Counted from the first letter of the stretch, positions 23,681 through 37,040 are shown. The stretch: DNA of 64,000 bases from Megascapheus bottae (GCA_024803745.1 JANJXV010000030.1:3553001-3617000), one strand, 5' to 3'. Numbers and translations are program-made. The notes: generated by a model from the sequence alone, not told the origin.

Positions 23681-24642
23681 AAGGAAGAATACTCTCACAG
23701 ACGGAGTCCAGTAATGCACTTTGACACAGTTACTATAGAACTCAGCATGTTGACATTTCCAGATGATATACACATGATGTCCAGTGAAGGATCCCAACAT
23801 TTCTCATGGATTCATTAATAAAATCAAAACAGTTTTTCACTTTAGTACTCTTCTTTAAATGTAATTTTCCGTTAAGTAAACCACCAATGCTCAGTAACCA
23901 ATGTGCCCATAAACTTTTGAAAACAATTGAAAATATCAAATGTGATCAAAAATGATTTCTAGTTTCTGAACTAGGAGAAACTGAATGAAATCCATTTAAT
24001 TAAAGAGTAATATAATAGCATTCATAAAACATCATGTAACTCTGTAAAGCAACAGAATTCACAGGCAGAAAAGGCAGGCATGGATCATAAACTACAAAGC
24101 ATTGCCTTCTCTGTAATTTGCAGAGGACCAGGGTGAAATCGGATGTGGAAAGAGAGAATCCCAGCAGGGTAGGTGTGTGGCCGCTTTGTAACTAGAGGCC
24201 TTGTGGACTGCCTGGAGTGTGAATTCAGGCTCCTCTGTCAGCATCACCCTGAGCAGAGTCTCCTAGCAACTGACCTTGAAGACGGCTGGACGTGGAGGTA
24301 ACTGAGGATGATAGCCATGGAATCTAATTTCAGCGAGGATCTGTTTTATAAACGACTTGTTTTTCTCTTTCCTTAGGAAACCTTTAATAAAATATTCTCA
24401 AGCACCTTGGATCTCAGTAACCTTTATGTCCTTCGCATTGCTTCCTCGTTTAGACAGACGACTCTCTCCTTGGCACCCCTTTGAAAATAAAACCTCATCC
24501 CACTCCTCACTCAGGGGTCCAAACATGGAGCAAAAAGTGCAATGTTCAAGTAAAAGCAAATGGCTCCCCAAGAGATGTAAAAGGAAGGCGCAGAATAGCA
24601 GTGCTAAGTCTTTTCTTTCTCCTCCCTCTCTGCTGTGTGTAT

Positions 24643-24645
<3 letters not shown>
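23681..24645. other. Intronic sequence without recognised features
   Basis: AT-rich unique DNA up to the CA repeat; nothing supported. Confidence 0.6.

Positions 24646-24678
<33 letters not shown>
24646..24678. repeat. (CA)n microsatellite
   Basis: A pure CA run of about 16 units. Confidence 0.95.
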
Positions 24679-26079
24679 CACAAAGCACAGCACACTGGAC
24701 CTGGCAAGAGCAGTGACACGTAGAACTTCTTATGCAAACGAGCCCTCTCCCCCTGCACTAGCCAGGCCTCTCAAGGCAGCTCATCTGCACTACCCCCTGC
24801 AGCCACCAGCCTGAGCCCCACCCTCTCACTATGATGAGCTACTGAGATCTGCACACTTGTTGGCTGACCAATTACTGCATGAGCTTTTCCAAAGCTGTCG
24901 CTTCAAAAACCAAGAAGAGATCATTTGCCACATACCACCTGGTGAGAAGAGTAGCTGAGAGGAAACCGGCCATTTGGCAAATTACTGGCAGCGCCATCTT
25001 TCACGCGGTGTCTTTGAAAGGCTGCGCATTCATCTATTAAAGGAATTTAATAGCCCCCAGGACAGAAGCCTGTGGAATAGGACAGAATTTACTCCCTCAC
25101 AGCACCCAACACTGCCGTGCTTTCCCTCGCCACCCGCCAATCAAGACACTTGGACATTCAGGCTTGGAAATGATGCAGGTGCATCTGGACACAGTCTAAT
25201 AAAGACAGTAATCCACGGAGAGCACGCTGAGTTTTTACCAAAACACTTCAGTGTGTCTCTATACAGTTCCACTGCACCTGCAGCACGTGAGAAACCCAGC
25301 CTGAACCCGCCTTCCACTGACACGAGCTGACCCCAGGGGATTCTAACAGTCCATAGCAAGACTCAAGGGTCTTGTGCTCAGCTCTTTGATACCAGTTCCA
25401 TCTGTGTTCCCATCCTGACAAGACGAACGAATTTCTGTATTTCTTTCCCACCTACATGGGACTCTGTACCAAGAACTGAATCTGTAGTAGGCAACAGAGA
25501 GAACACTGAGTTCACGTCAACAAGATCTCCCTTGCCTGCATCTGTGCTCCAGGAGCTAGACTCCAAATGACATGTACTCTGCAGAGAGAACCCTGAGCCT
25601 GGCTCCAGAGCAGGCCCTAACATCTACACACGAATGACAGAATGTCTCATTCTGGACTCAGTCAAGACACAGGTGTGGTTGTCTCATGCCACCAGCTAGG
25701 CTGCACTTTCCCCACACACTCAAGTGAGCACACTGTATAAGCAAGGTTGGAAAGGATGAAAGAAACACCCCAGACTGCAACACATCACCCCTCAAGATTT
25801 GAAAAAGTAACACAATGGGCACTCTAATTTCTCCATCTAACCTGAACAATTCTTAGCATTTAAACGTTCTTTCCCTTTCTCCAAAACCCATAGGTATATA
25901 AACATGTCCCCCCGACACACATATCTATCAAGTCTGTGGATCAGGTGAGCTGGCTTCACCTGAGTACCAACTCGAAAACATGCAACCCAAGTTGGCATAA
26001 AAACATCTCTTCCTTCTTAATCTCTGAGCTAAATCTTAAGTGCATTCTGACTTCAGAGTTAGATGGAAGTAACTCTTAA

Positions 26080-26080
<1 letters not shown>
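24679..26080. other. Intronic sequence without recognised features
   Basis: Unique DNA of mixed composition; no gene or repeat recognised. Confidence 0.6.

Positions 26081-26081
<1 letters not shown>

Positions 26082-26126
<45 letters not shown>
26082..26126. repeat. (CA)n microsatellite
   Basis: A pure CA run of about 22 units, the longest perfect dinucleotide run in the window, so the one most likely to vary in length. Confidence 0.96.
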
Positions 26127-26127
<1 letters not shown>

Positions 26128-26701
26128 CCAACAGTGACTAGACATTCAAGTTTCTAAACTCACTATATGTTTGATGAATATATGAACGTTTTTAATGTAT
26201 GAGAAGAGTATGCTCTACTTAGGACAATAAATTCAGCATTCCCTCTACACATGGCTTCTTCACATACAACAGAGCTGGCATCAGCGAACTCAAGAAAAGG
26301 TAATTAATTCTAATGGGCTTTAAGAAGAGCAAAATTTTAAAAAAAACAACAACAACAAAGATCGAAAGTATATGGCCAATTCAATCACACGTGACAATTT
26401 CCCCTAAATACTTAAATTCCCCAATCATAGTACTCAAAAAACAATACAAAGAGGAATAAATATACCACCCAAAACAATATCACCTAGAATATGACACTAT
26501 TTGATTGTAAATTATAAGAAAATTCCTTCCTCTGTCTCTTATGTTCCATTTTGGTAATAAATTTTACACTATAAAATCCCTGTTCCAGGTTTACAGGCAT
26601 TTGAATGATTCTGCCATGTATTCTATTCACATAGGACACCAAAAGACCAGAAATCCCCAGAGTCTGCATGCTTAAAATCCCAGATGCATCTTATCTGATA
26701 G
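26127..26701. other. AT-rich intronic sequence
   Basis: AT-rich unique DNA with a short (CAA)n at 26,346-26,358; nothing else. Confidence 0.55.
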
Positions 26702-26715
26702 AAAGTGGTATGTGC

Positions 26716-26906
26716 TGGGCTGGGAGTTTGGCCTAGTGGTAGAGTGCTTGCCTAGCATGCACAAAGACCGGGGTTGGATTCCTTGGTACCACATACTTAG
26801 AAAAAGCCAGAAGTGGTGCTGAGGCTCAAGTGGTAGAGTTCTAGCCTTGAGAAGGTCCAAGGACAGTGCTCAGGCCCTGAGCTCAAGCCCAGGACTGGAA
26901 AAAAAA
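26716..26906 (+). mobile_element. ID-ID dimer SINE
   Basis: TGGGCTGGGAGTTTGGCCTA, GGTTGGATTCCTTGG (box B with one change), right monomer and poly(A). AAAGTGGTATGTGC at 26,702-26,715 and 26,907-26,920 is a perfect 14-base target-site duplication. Confidence 0.97.
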
Positions 26907-27410
26907 AAAGTGGTATGTGCCAACATAGCATCTCTTCATCTGCAGTCTGACTCCATCATCCCGAGATTTCTGCAAACTGGCCCGTACAGATCCAGGGAAA
27001 CCAAAAGGATACAAACGTATCCCCAGTGCCTTCCTGGCTCTGGGAATGCAGCTGAAGCCCACCTGACATCATCTGGACTCCCTTCCTTGACTTCAGTTCA
27101 CCATGTGTCTAGGCCACCAATTGCTTCCATGCCAAAGGTCCCAGGTCCCAGCTCATTTGCACTGTAAAAGCAAGTCCTCAAATGCAGCTAGGTGCAAGAG
27201 TCTAAAGTTCCTGAACTAGAAGTGTTTACTCCTAAGCTTGGCTCTGAGCGGGAGGAGCAGGAACTGCTTGTAAGGCAGGGTGCCCTGGGCAGCCAACACC
27301 CAGTCCACACACTGAGAGCTGTTGATTCAGGGTAGACGTTGTCTCTGCTTCAATACCAGATGCAGATGAATGGTTTTGAAAGCTACCCCATGAAGTCATC
27401 GGGGAGGAGG

Positions 27411-27476
27411 GAGAGGAGGCACAGCTCAGGGGCTAGAACCCTTGCCTGGCAAGCTCAGATCCCACAACTGCTGCCT
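27411..27476 (+). mobile_element. Old ID-like monomer
   Basis: GAGGCACAGCTCAGGGGCTA, then GAACCCTTGCCTGGCAAGCT and CAGATCCCACAACTG follow the tRNA-like ID layout (box A, anticodon-stem region, degraded box B). It runs straight into a GGA-rich tract, which may derive from its tail. Confidence 0.55.
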
Positions 27477-27477
27477 G

Positions 27478-27562
27478 AAGAAGGAGGAGGAGGAGGAGGA
27501 TAATATGGAGGAGGAGGAAGGGGGGAGAAAAGGGAGGAGGAGGACAGGGAGGAGGAGGGGGA
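27478..27562. repeat. GGA-rich microsatellite
   Basis: Imperfect (GGA)n with GAA, GGGG and GATAATATG interruptions; a purine-only strand over most of 80 bases. Confidence 0.9.
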
Positions 27563-27829
27563 ACACAAGTTTATAAAACCATCTTAGATGTATAGCAAAG
27601 CCCCAATGTAAGCATGTGACTTTGTTACTAACAGTATCCCCACTGCCCTTGACAGGTCACCGCGGGCCTTCAGTCTCCTGTCTGCTTGGAATATGCAGAT
27701 GGGGCCTGTTTGACAGATCAATCCAGGCTATGGTAAATTTAGAGCTTGAGGAAGTCACATGTAAACAGCAGCATGGGTAGACTGTTGAGGACATCAGGGA
27801 GGAAGGCCCTGCCCACTGACACTGGGCTT

Positions 27830-27830
<1 letters not shown>

Positions 27831-27869
<39 letters not shown>
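27831..27869. repeat. (CA)n microsatellite
   Basis: A CA run of about 19 units. Confidence 0.95.
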
Positions 27870-27872
<3 letters not shown>

Positions 27873-28363
27873 CACGGCTGTCTCACGACAGGCATCCACA
27901 CCTGCGCTGAGATCACACCGGGCACTGACAGTCCTACTTGTCTAAGAAATAAGAACCATTCTGGCAGTTAGCTGCAAGCAGCGGCTGGTATTCAAGGGAG
28001 GCTAATTTAAGAAAGGAATGTCATGCAGCATATGTGACCTCCACTTCTGTGTCCACTACATGGTTCTCTGGGAGAGGAACGAGTTCTAAAACATTATTTT
28101 AAGTCAAATGTAGAAGCCCAGGGAATACCGCACCACGCCAGTCCACACTGGTTACACTGTGTCACAGCGTGAACTCAAGGGATCTTTAACCTCACTTTAA
28201 AAATCTGCTTCACTGCTTTAGCAAGAGAGCATCTTAGAAATGGGAAGGGGTTAGCCCTGGTCCGCTCTTAGTTAATAGATATACATTTGACACAAGGGAA
28301 GCACAGGAAAACTGTTATAGCTTGCCAGTAAACTTCAAAAAGAAAAAGAAAGTGGGGGGGAAA

Positions 28364-28563
28364 GGGCCAGGAGGTTGGTCTAGTGGTACAGTGCTTGCCT
28401 AGCATGCATGAACCCCCGGGTTCGATTCCTCGGTACCTCATAAATAGGAAAAAAAAGAAAGCCGGAAGTGGTGCTGTGGCTCAAGTGGTAGAGCTCTAGC
28501 CTTGAGAAGGCCCAAGGACAGTGCTCAAGACCCAAGTTCAAGCTTTAGAACTACCCCCAAAAA
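28364..28563 (+). mobile_element. ID-ID dimer SINE
   Basis: GGGCCAGGAGGTTGGTCTAG, an exact GGTTCGATTCC box B, an A-rich linker with AAAGAAAGCCGGAAGTGG, and a right monomer with a degraded end. G-run sequence on both sides (GGGGGGGAA / GGGGGGGGAA) may be the target-site duplication. Confidence 0.92.
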
Positions 28564-28574
28564 GGGGGGGGGAA

Positions 28575-28760
28575 CCACAGTGGGCATGGTGGATCAAACC
28601 TGTAATTCTAGCTACTCAGGAGGCTGAGATCTAAAGGCAGGGAAGTCTATCAGACCCTCAACTCCAATTACTTACCAAAAAAGCCACAAGTGGAACAGTG
28701 GGTCAAGTAGCCTTGAATATAAATGTTCATCCCAGTGCCAGGGCCTAAGCCTGAGAATGG
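28575..28760 (+). mobile_element. B1-ID dimer SINE, diverged
   Basis: GTGGGCATGGTGGATCAAAC, CTAGCTACTCAGGAGGCTGA, CAACTCCAATTACTTACC, and a shortened ID half. It sits 12 bases after the preceding ID-ID copy. Confidence 0.82.
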
Positions 28761-30900
28761 GGTGAGGGGGGACGACTGGGGCTCATTGATATGTTTCATA
28801 GATCAATATGTCTCAGCTATTTTTCCCCAGGAGTTGTAAAATAACTTAAACATGACAGATTTGTTTTACTAAACCCTACTGAATGTGTTTAATTTGTGGG
28901 GGAAAATGTAAAAAGTAGAAGGAGTGAAAAGTGAGGCTCCAGAATTAGAAAGAAAGAAAGAATGGTATTAAAATGGAAGGGGTCGATGTATGGGGGAAAG
29001 CACAAGGCAGAAGTGAGAAAACAAAGACAACCACCCTTGTCTTGATATTCTCAACATCAAATGGTTTCGGACTCTGCTTTTTCAGCAGAGGAGTAAATGA
29101 TTTGTGTCCAGGCAGTGGAGGGCTTTAACGAAACGGCCTTATTTTTTTCCCATATTTTAAGGGCAAAACAATTTAAAGAAACTGGATTCTAAAGGCTTAT
29201 TCGCTGTTTAAAAAGAGTAATAACAGAGAATTACACATCAATATGCCAAGCCTGCCTTGAAAAAGCCTAGAACACTTTGCCTCCCGAGTCAAAAATGGAA
29301 GCCTCGGGCACTGCTAGCAGAGTCAACCAGTCAACTTCTAGAACAGAGAAATTAGGTTTGTAAAAGGAACTCACCATTACTGTTCTAGGAAATTAATTGT
29401 CTCCTGGTCTCTAAGAAGAATAAAACTTGCGGAAAAGCCTACAAGTCCCTAGACAATATCTATAGAAGGGACCAACTTTGAACCTTTCTAGAGGCTAGAG
29501 CCCTATGTATCTCCTATGCAGGAGCCTTTCTCCTGTGAACACCAGCACTACAGGAACCCTGAGAGGCAGCTCTCTATAAACTCCTATCATCTGGCAACCC
29601 TGATAAAAGTTCCCCCCACGTCTCCATAGTACTCACAGAAACCGAGAGAAACACTTAACCCCAATGTGATACAATAATGACCGCTATAAGACAGGATTGT
29701 ACTGACAGGCTAATTAATTTTTGTTAATTAATTAATTACAGTAAAATTGAATGGAGACAAACACCAGAGGACTTCAAGCACACTAAATGCAAGACTGCAG
29801 GACTGCATACGTACTGGCTATAAGGCCCATCAGACCCTGTCCCACCCAAAAGTTTTTAAAAGACCAGATCGTGACAAAGTTGAGTGTCACTGCTATTATG
29901 AAAATAAAGGGAGACAGAGCAACTTTAATGAAGAAAACATACTTGATTGAAGACAATGTTCCCTGCCCATGAAACAAAACTCATTATGGCCTCAGATTTC
30001 TCCACTACCACACTGGCTTCCAGAAGATGATGAAGCAGCACCCAAGTTATTTTGAAGGAAATGTCAGCACAGACTTAGCTGAGCTGTCTCTTTGAAAGTA
30101 GCAGAAAGACAGCCTCAGAGGCACCAAAGTTCCGTTCTTGAAAAAAAGAACAAACTCTAACCACCACAGAAATGGAAGCTAAAAAGTCAGCTGCAGAAGG
30201 CACGGAATTCAGTTGAGATCTAAAGTGTCCCCAAAGGGCCACAATAGTAAAGGCTCGATCCCAGACCCTAGCACCAGTGAGAAGGGGTGATCTTAAAGAG
30301 GCCAGACCTAGAAGGGGTCTTCAGTCCCTGTGGGCATTCCTTTCCAGGGCCAGGTGACCTCAGCCCCTCTGCTTCCTCCTCTGAATCTGGAGCCATGGAG
30401 GGGGAAGTTACTTCACCAGGGATGACATAGCCATATGCGACAGGCCCCAAGAAACGGGCTCAACCAATGAGGACTGAAACAGCAAGAGTCCAGTCAATGC
30501 CACCCTCTTCTCTTTCAAGTGTGTGACAGAGACTGAACTGATTGCCACTTCTGGTACCTCTTTCTCGCCCCAGTGCAGCCGTGCAGACTGTCAGAATCGG
30601 TGGACCCCACCAGGGACAGCACCAACCCTTCATGGCCACCTGTTGTCTGCTCCATTCCAACACCAGCAAGCTTTTATGTTATGCTATCTGCTATTTATAA
30701 AATTTGATAATTTAAGTACATGGAAAGACTAAGAAGTTTTACAAAAATATTAATGATCCAATGACAGGATAACTAATTTTTAAACAAAATGTGTTGCATA
30801 ATGTACATACTACTTTTAACAATAAAAGTACTCTTACAGTCATCATAACGAATTATGTATCTATCATATGGTCAGAATCTTACAATTAAAAAATGAAAAG
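28761..30900. other. Intronic sequence without recognised features
   Basis: Unique DNA with small AT tracts (TTAATTAATTAATTAC near 29,725) and a (GAAA)n scrap at 28,953; no gene recognised. Confidence 0.6.
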
Positions 30901-30903
30901 CCA

Positions 30904-31060
30904 GGGCCAGAAATTTGGCCTAGTGGTAGAGTGCTTGCCTAGCATGCACAAAGACCCAAGTTCGATTACTCCATACCACATACATAGAAAAAAGCTGGAA
31001 GTGGTGCTGTGGCTCAAGTGGTAGAGCTCTAACCTTGAGAAAGCCCAAGGACAGTGCTCA
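30904..31060 (+). mobile_element. ID-ID dimer SINE, 3'-truncated
   Basis: GGGCCAGAAATTTGGCCTAG, box B AAGTTCGATTACTCC, linker, right monomer to GGACAGTGCTCAG, then unrelated sequence. It lacks the last part of the right monomer and the poly(A). Confidence 0.9.
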
Positions 31061-31467
31061 GAGGTAACAGGATGGGACCTCAACAGAGAGGCTTCACAAA
31101 ACTATCTGTAAGTAAAATTAAATGTTTTCAGGGAAAAAGAAATCCTTGTTATAAAAGAAACATATACCATTTTGTGGTTAGCACACAAATTAATTCTGAT
31201 CACCATCAGTGAAACAACAACAAATAATGCATTAATTTATCAGAGGAAGACAGGCAACTGAAAAGCAAAATTAAGCTAAATATACAAGCAGAAGGTTACA
31301 GAACTGTGGCTTGTGTTAAACTGTCAAGCTATTTTAAATTCAAGATAAAGGTAATTATCTGTGATTGTCAAAGGTTAGGGATGACCTATACAGAAGAAAA
31401 AAGTGAGAACCCCCCCCCACCTTTTTTCTTTTAGCCTATTGTGGGGACTGTGTGTTGTCCCCAAGCT

Positions 31468-31520
31468 CTTCTGCTCAGCCTCCTGAGTAGCTAGGATTTC
31501 AGGCATGAGCCACCAGCAGC
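31468..31520 (-). mobile_element. B1 half fragment
   Basis: CTCAGCCTCCTGAGTAGCTA, then GGATTTCAGGCATGAGCCAC, is the reverse of the first 50 bases of a B1 half. It is joined directly to the ID-ID copy that follows. Confidence 0.75.
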
Positions 31521-31702
31521 TGTCCTAGGGTTCAAACTCAGGGCCTGGGCACTGTCCTTGGGCTTTCTCAAGGCTAGTGCTCTACCAGTTGAGCCACAGT
31601 GCCACTTCCAGCTTTTTCTATGTGTGGGTTACTGAGGAATAGAACCCAGGTCTTCGTGCATGCTAGGCAAGCACTCTACCACTAGGTCAAACTCGCGGCC
31701 CC
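31521..31702 (-). mobile_element. ID-ID dimer SINE
   Basis: Reversed: GGGGCCGCGAGTTTGACCTA, box B GGGTTCTATTCCTCAG, linker, and right monomer to CCCTGAGTTTGAACCCTAGG. It has no poly(A) where it meets the B1 fragment, suggesting a deletion or template switch at the join. Confidence 0.9.
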
Positions 31703-34700
31703 GAGAAATCATTTAAGTTCACACTTCACATAGACCATTCAAGGCTAACATTTCCATAGCCAGACTTTTGCCTTATTCCTTAGGTTTGAAACAACACTAA
31801 TGTTTCTGAAAAATGAGAGACAGATAGGTCTAGGGAAGGAAAGAGGAAACAACAGCAGAGACAACTTCTTATGGCAATTTAATACTGTCATTTAAACATG
31901 TGCACTTCAGAGTGTGCTGAATTTATTATTTGTTTTTGGATAAGTTCACATCTGACAAAAAAAAATTCTCACTGAAAAACAACACCAATTAAGTGTGTAA
32001 GACTGATTGAACTAACTTTTCTTACATTCATTTAATAGTTCTAAAAGCTTAAAGTTCTGTTATAGTATAGAAAATGGCCCCGGAAGGCCCTTTAAAGTCC
32101 TTTCCCAAAGCCATGAGCTCTGAGCCAGGAGAGTATAAGTGGGACACTTCACCTGGTCGGAGGAGGGGACGCCTGAGCAGAGGCAGTACTCAGACACAGA
32201 GCGCTGCCGTGGGAGACAGGCCAGCCCTCGGTGTGCTCAGAGCTAAGCCTCATCCGTCAACCGACTTCCCTGCATCATTTAGTTTGAATTGTTTTCTGCC
32301 ATTTGTGACCAGAATCTTCGCCAGCTCACAAATGGATTCCAGATGTCCTCAGGACACACTGGCTGCAGACAGGACTCAGCTTCCACCCAGCTCAAGTGCA
32401 GTCTACCTTTACCCAGGAAAGACCATGCGTGTGCACACGCCTCTCAAATGAGATGGTGAGGTGAGCACCCCCAAGCCGACGCCAGATCCTCCCAACTCCC
32501 CTGCACCTCCCCTTCCCAAGTCCCATCCAAGGGGACCCCGAGAATGCAAAGCTGCCCACACCTGGGCCCGTGGGGATACAGCGATCTCATCTGCCCCACC
32601 CACAAACCACCCGACCCTACTGTGACCAAGAAACAAACTCCTGGGCCCAAGGCCATGGCACCTCTGCTTATGCCCATGGCAGAGATAAGCCTATTGCCCT
32701 TGACTTCAACCACTTACTTCATGAATAAAATAGAACAAAAGTAGCACATAAGTACCCCAAGCCCTTCTCATCTCTAGCCCTGTTAAAATCTGCATCTTTC
32801 TAGATAGTTTCCACCTCAGCCCCTCACACATCCACAACTGTCCTGGTGGGATTTTGTTGTTGTTAGTACAGTGACTCAGCCACTGCAGATGGTGCTTTTA
32901 TGCCTCTCTCCTTACTTCCTTGGGCACTTTTCCAAACCAGAACAGACAGCACTGACCCTTCTTTCTTCAGTGGCTTACAGAACTACGAGCATTTCTCTAG
33001 ATGAAGCAAAACCTTGATGACAAATGAGAAGGTTATTGTGCCCTGCCCTTTAGCAAAGAATGCTTTAATGCACAGCCACCAGAGCCTCGGAACTCTTGTC
33101 ACCAAATCAGAGCATTCCCAGGGAACCTCTGGTCCCCAGAAGCTGAGCAGTAAACAGAAGTGGTGTGACAGGCTGGCTCCATCTTTATTACCTAGAAGAG
33201 GAAAAGGCCAGGGTGGGAAGATTCAGTAGTACATTCAAAATTATCGCTGCAAAAAGAAAACCTCAAGGGAGCCAAACGTTCTGTGACTACCGGTCACTTT
33301 CCCTCACAAACGTCTTTCCCTGCTCACTGTAGCAGTTTTCATCGGTCACCCTGTCTCCACAGACAACAAAGTGAAGCCAAAAAGGAGAAAGGGTAACCTC
33401 CCCCTCGATGATGGAGTGAACCCATCTCCCCTCCCAACCTCTGAGTCGTAAACCCGGTGGAGATGCATTTATAGACCAATAAAAACCCCAAGAGAAGCAA
33501 AGGCTTTTTCAGCTTTGCTCACAAACGTTTATGTTTTGTAGCTATGCGATGTTCTTTTTTTCCCCCTCTCTCTTCTAACACAAATTACATGCAAAAACTG
33601 CTGCCACGATCCTTTAAAACCACTCCCTTGGGAAATCATCCACTGGTGAACTGGTGTTGGCACCTCTATCCAATACTAAATATTTCCAGATTCAGTATGA
33701 GCTAGCATTCATGTCTCCTCACGTTGAAAAACCACTCATTTATGGTTAGAAGGCAACATCTGGATGTCTAGAGACCAAAATTTCCCAACCAAAATGTTCT
33801 TACTATTTGAAATGCCAACAACCACACCAGCTACTAAGCAATGTACACGACCCTGTCTTTTTAGAAAGAAATGAACAAATACATCTTTATACTTTCCTTG
33901 GTATGTGACTGCAGTTTCTCCCACATTATGCCAGACAGCTTGGCCTGTACTGCGCTGGTCACTGGGTCAATCTGTTGACTGACAGGTCAGAGTGGGGAGC
34001 CAACAAGAAAAGGACGGAGAAGCCCACGGCTGACCATGCAGGAAGCAGGCCAATGCCAATCGGTTCCCTGCCAAATTCTGATCCACGCTGTGAAAGCTGA
34101 ACCCAAGGTTTCCCTGGACCTTAGTCATCTTAACAAAGGGGAAAAGCCTATCCAACGTCCTCAGGACAGACTCTGCACGCTCCATGTTGTCTTGACAACC
34201 CAGGCTTACACAGGACCCTCCTCCCCTTCCCCCGACATCCTAGAACTGGAGCACCTCTTCCTACAGACTAACAGACGTCATAAGGGCCAACGCCCTGGCA
34301 GAGGACTCCGAGGCTGAAATGCTCAGTAGGAAGAGAATGGGAGTCTTGGGCGTTCATGTGTGTGGAGAGAAATATAACACAATGGGCCATGTGACTGGGC
34401 GGCTGTCCACCAACCCTGATCAGAAGCCTGCCAAAAACGACGCCGATTGAGTAAACTCAGGAAACCACCAGTGTTCTAACAGCAATTAACGTCCTAAAAC
34501 GCCTTAATGGTTAAAAAACTATCTGCCATGTCCCTGGCAACCAAATGATCCTCTAAAGGTTTATTAATAAGCGCCATGCCATACCACATCACCGTTCCCC
34601 AGGGCTCGGTTCCCGACCTCTGCGCGCACAGCCTGTATTTTCACAGCCTGTGAGGTGGTACAGGGAGCACTGACTTCCTCAAAGGACCGTTTTGGCTGCA

Positions 34701-36455
34701 GATCGTTCACTCTCTCGGATGTACCGTTTGGGCTGCATCTACTCCAGCTTTGACAATTTGCTTTGAGAATCATACTCAGAACACCTTGAGACTTACACAA
34801 AGGCCTCTCTGCAAACCAGCTCTGCACTAGCAGAAAAACAATGGTAAAATACCTCAGTGCCATCTCGGTGAAGGTAAAGAAAACAAACTTCTGGAAGCAG
34901 AAACCATGCTCGTGATGCCAGGCTTCTCAGAAATTCTAGGCAGCCTCGCCACACCCTCTTCGGAATCCTTCCTCAGCCCAAGCCTCAGGCACAGGCAGCG
35001 GACACCCCACACAGACAGCTGCGGAGGACAAGGAGAAAGGCATCCACAAAGTCCAGCGCACATCCCCAAACCAAAAGGTCCATGTGTGCATGCTGAGACC
35101 TGCTCCAGACACCACCCAGGACACAGCAGAAGAGCCACAGTTCCTGCTTGCCAGGGGTTCTAAGTCTTGCATCAAGATCTTAACCACGGAATGCAACCTC
35201 TAAACTGAAGACGCCATCACCTGCAGTGTCTCCGCACAGGGGGGCCTTTTCAGCATCAGGCAGAGCGCAAGCACACCCTAGTCCTTTGGCAGCCAGCAGG
35301 CACATCCAGTCAGCCAGAATCACTGCGAAGGTACTCTACGGAACCAGTGTCGAGGCCAGCCAGGAGGCTCGTGGCATTTTTTTAGGTAAAGCAGATTGTA
35401 AAATCGACATGGCCAGTCTCATTTTTTCAACTTGCTAGTGTATCCATTTATTACAAATTAAAACAAGAGCCACTAGTCTCTCATTAAAACTTCCTGATTA
35501 AGCAATGTTAGGAGCATGTATGCCTTTTAGTGTGAAGAAGTCTTGCACCAGGCTGGCAGACAATGACCTGCAAAGCAAAGTGTGGTCTCCTAAGCCACCA
35601 GGACTCATAAACTGCGCACAGCAAGTCAGATAGCCCTAAAGGAACACTGAATTGCTCTTTGACCAATTCCTGAGCTTTGAGAACTCAAAGATCTCTTCTA
35701 AAGGCCTTTCTTCTAAAAGGCCTGAAGAGAGGATGAAGCCAGAACAGGCTTAGAAGAGTCACTCTGACACTCTGAGCTGGGACACCCTTTGCTAAGCGTG
35801 TCTGGATTGCCAGACACCTACAACTCGACCTCTCCAACTGTCATGAGACCCAAGGGTGAAGGGAATCACCCCCCCACCCCCACCCACCTACACACTCACT
35901 CCACCCCTCAGAAATGTCCAAGCAAGTCCAGTAAGAAGACTTCCAGCAGAGCTCAGGGAAGGGGCGGTGGCTCTCCTGCCAGCACTCCCCTGGAGAGTCC
36001 CAGTGAGGCTGACATCTGTCTGGCGTGGGACTGGCAGAAGGAAGAGGATTGGGAAGAAAAGGGAGAAACACTGAGGTCCTTGCCACAGTAGGGATAGGTG
36101 GGTCACTCAGAGTACAGAATTCCCACAGGACACTGGAACCCTGAGCCCTAGCAATTTTCTGATTCTTGTTAAAAAGGAAACCTTCGCAAATGAAAGGGCT
36201 CTGACTTCACACAATTTACTGTATGCACGGCGTGCCTTTATTCAGTTCTGCAGAGAACTGATTCAAACATTAATAGGTACTGAAAAAAATATATGAAGTA
36301 ACTGTTTACATAAAATACCTTACAGTATTCAATACAAAATACTACTTCACTACCAAGTCAACAGAAACCACCAAATGACCCCCAAGAAGTAAAGGGCCCT
36401 AAAAGAAATAAACCCTTCTATCTCTCTGTCCTGTCATAGTCAACAAAATAGGAAG
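31703..36455. other. Second long SINE-poor intronic stretch (4.7 kb)
   Basis: No SINE, LINE-1 or tandem repeat recognised. GC content is moderate and several open frames of 60-125 codons occur on either strand without family resemblance (for example 32,074-32,451, plus). A C-run and CACCCAC tract sit at 35,870-35,905. Confidence 0.5.
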
Positions 36456-36459
36456 AGCG

Positions 36460-37040
36460 AGTGATACTATGATACCCAGCATAAACCCTATACTACTCAT
36501 AAACCCTATTCTACTCATTCTGTTCTGCATATGGCAGATACTATGATATCCAGCACAAATCCTATACCACTCATTCTATTCTGCATCTTGCACATGGCTT
36601 CAATGACTGTGGTACTACGTCAATTTCCTGACTCTACCGTGGAGCCCTGAGTAATACATTCAGTAGAATGCACGGTCTGAATGATGGGTTCTGATCCTTC
36701 CCTCAGCTGGCAGCAAGTAGCTGGGCAGTGAGCATCTGAGATGCTGCTCCTGGCCCACCAATGAGCAGTAGAGAAGACAGCGGATACGCTGCTCAACTGT
36801 GATGGCTGGTAAGCGAGCTACATTACATGTACTTCCAGCCTAGGATGGGTTTATCAGAACATCGCCCTCTCATACAACACGGAGCATCCGTGCAAAGCTA
36901 CCTGTTCTAGTCTATATTATAATGCTCACTGTACTAGTATATAACTCTAAACTACACCATTGCATTGAGACCATTCTATATTGTGATTCTATTGCATACT
37001 GTAACTTATTCTATACTGTAAAGCACTCTGCTGTGCTGAG
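36460..37040. repeat. Degenerate tandem duplication and CTATACT-rich region
   Basis: GATACTATGATACCCAGCAT at 36,461 recurs as GATACTATGATATCCAGCAC at 36,537, each followed by CTATAC(T/C)ACTCAT and TCTGTTCTGCAT/TCTATTCTGCAT, a roughly 76-base tandem duplication. From 36,905 to 37,040 shorter CTATA/TTCTATACTGTA-like words recur less regularly. Confidence 0.65.

Noticed and set aside
32074..32451. Open frame of 125 codons, plus strand, in intron 1
   Set aside because: No family resemblance, and opposite-strand frames overlap its end. It is within chance length for 64 kb.
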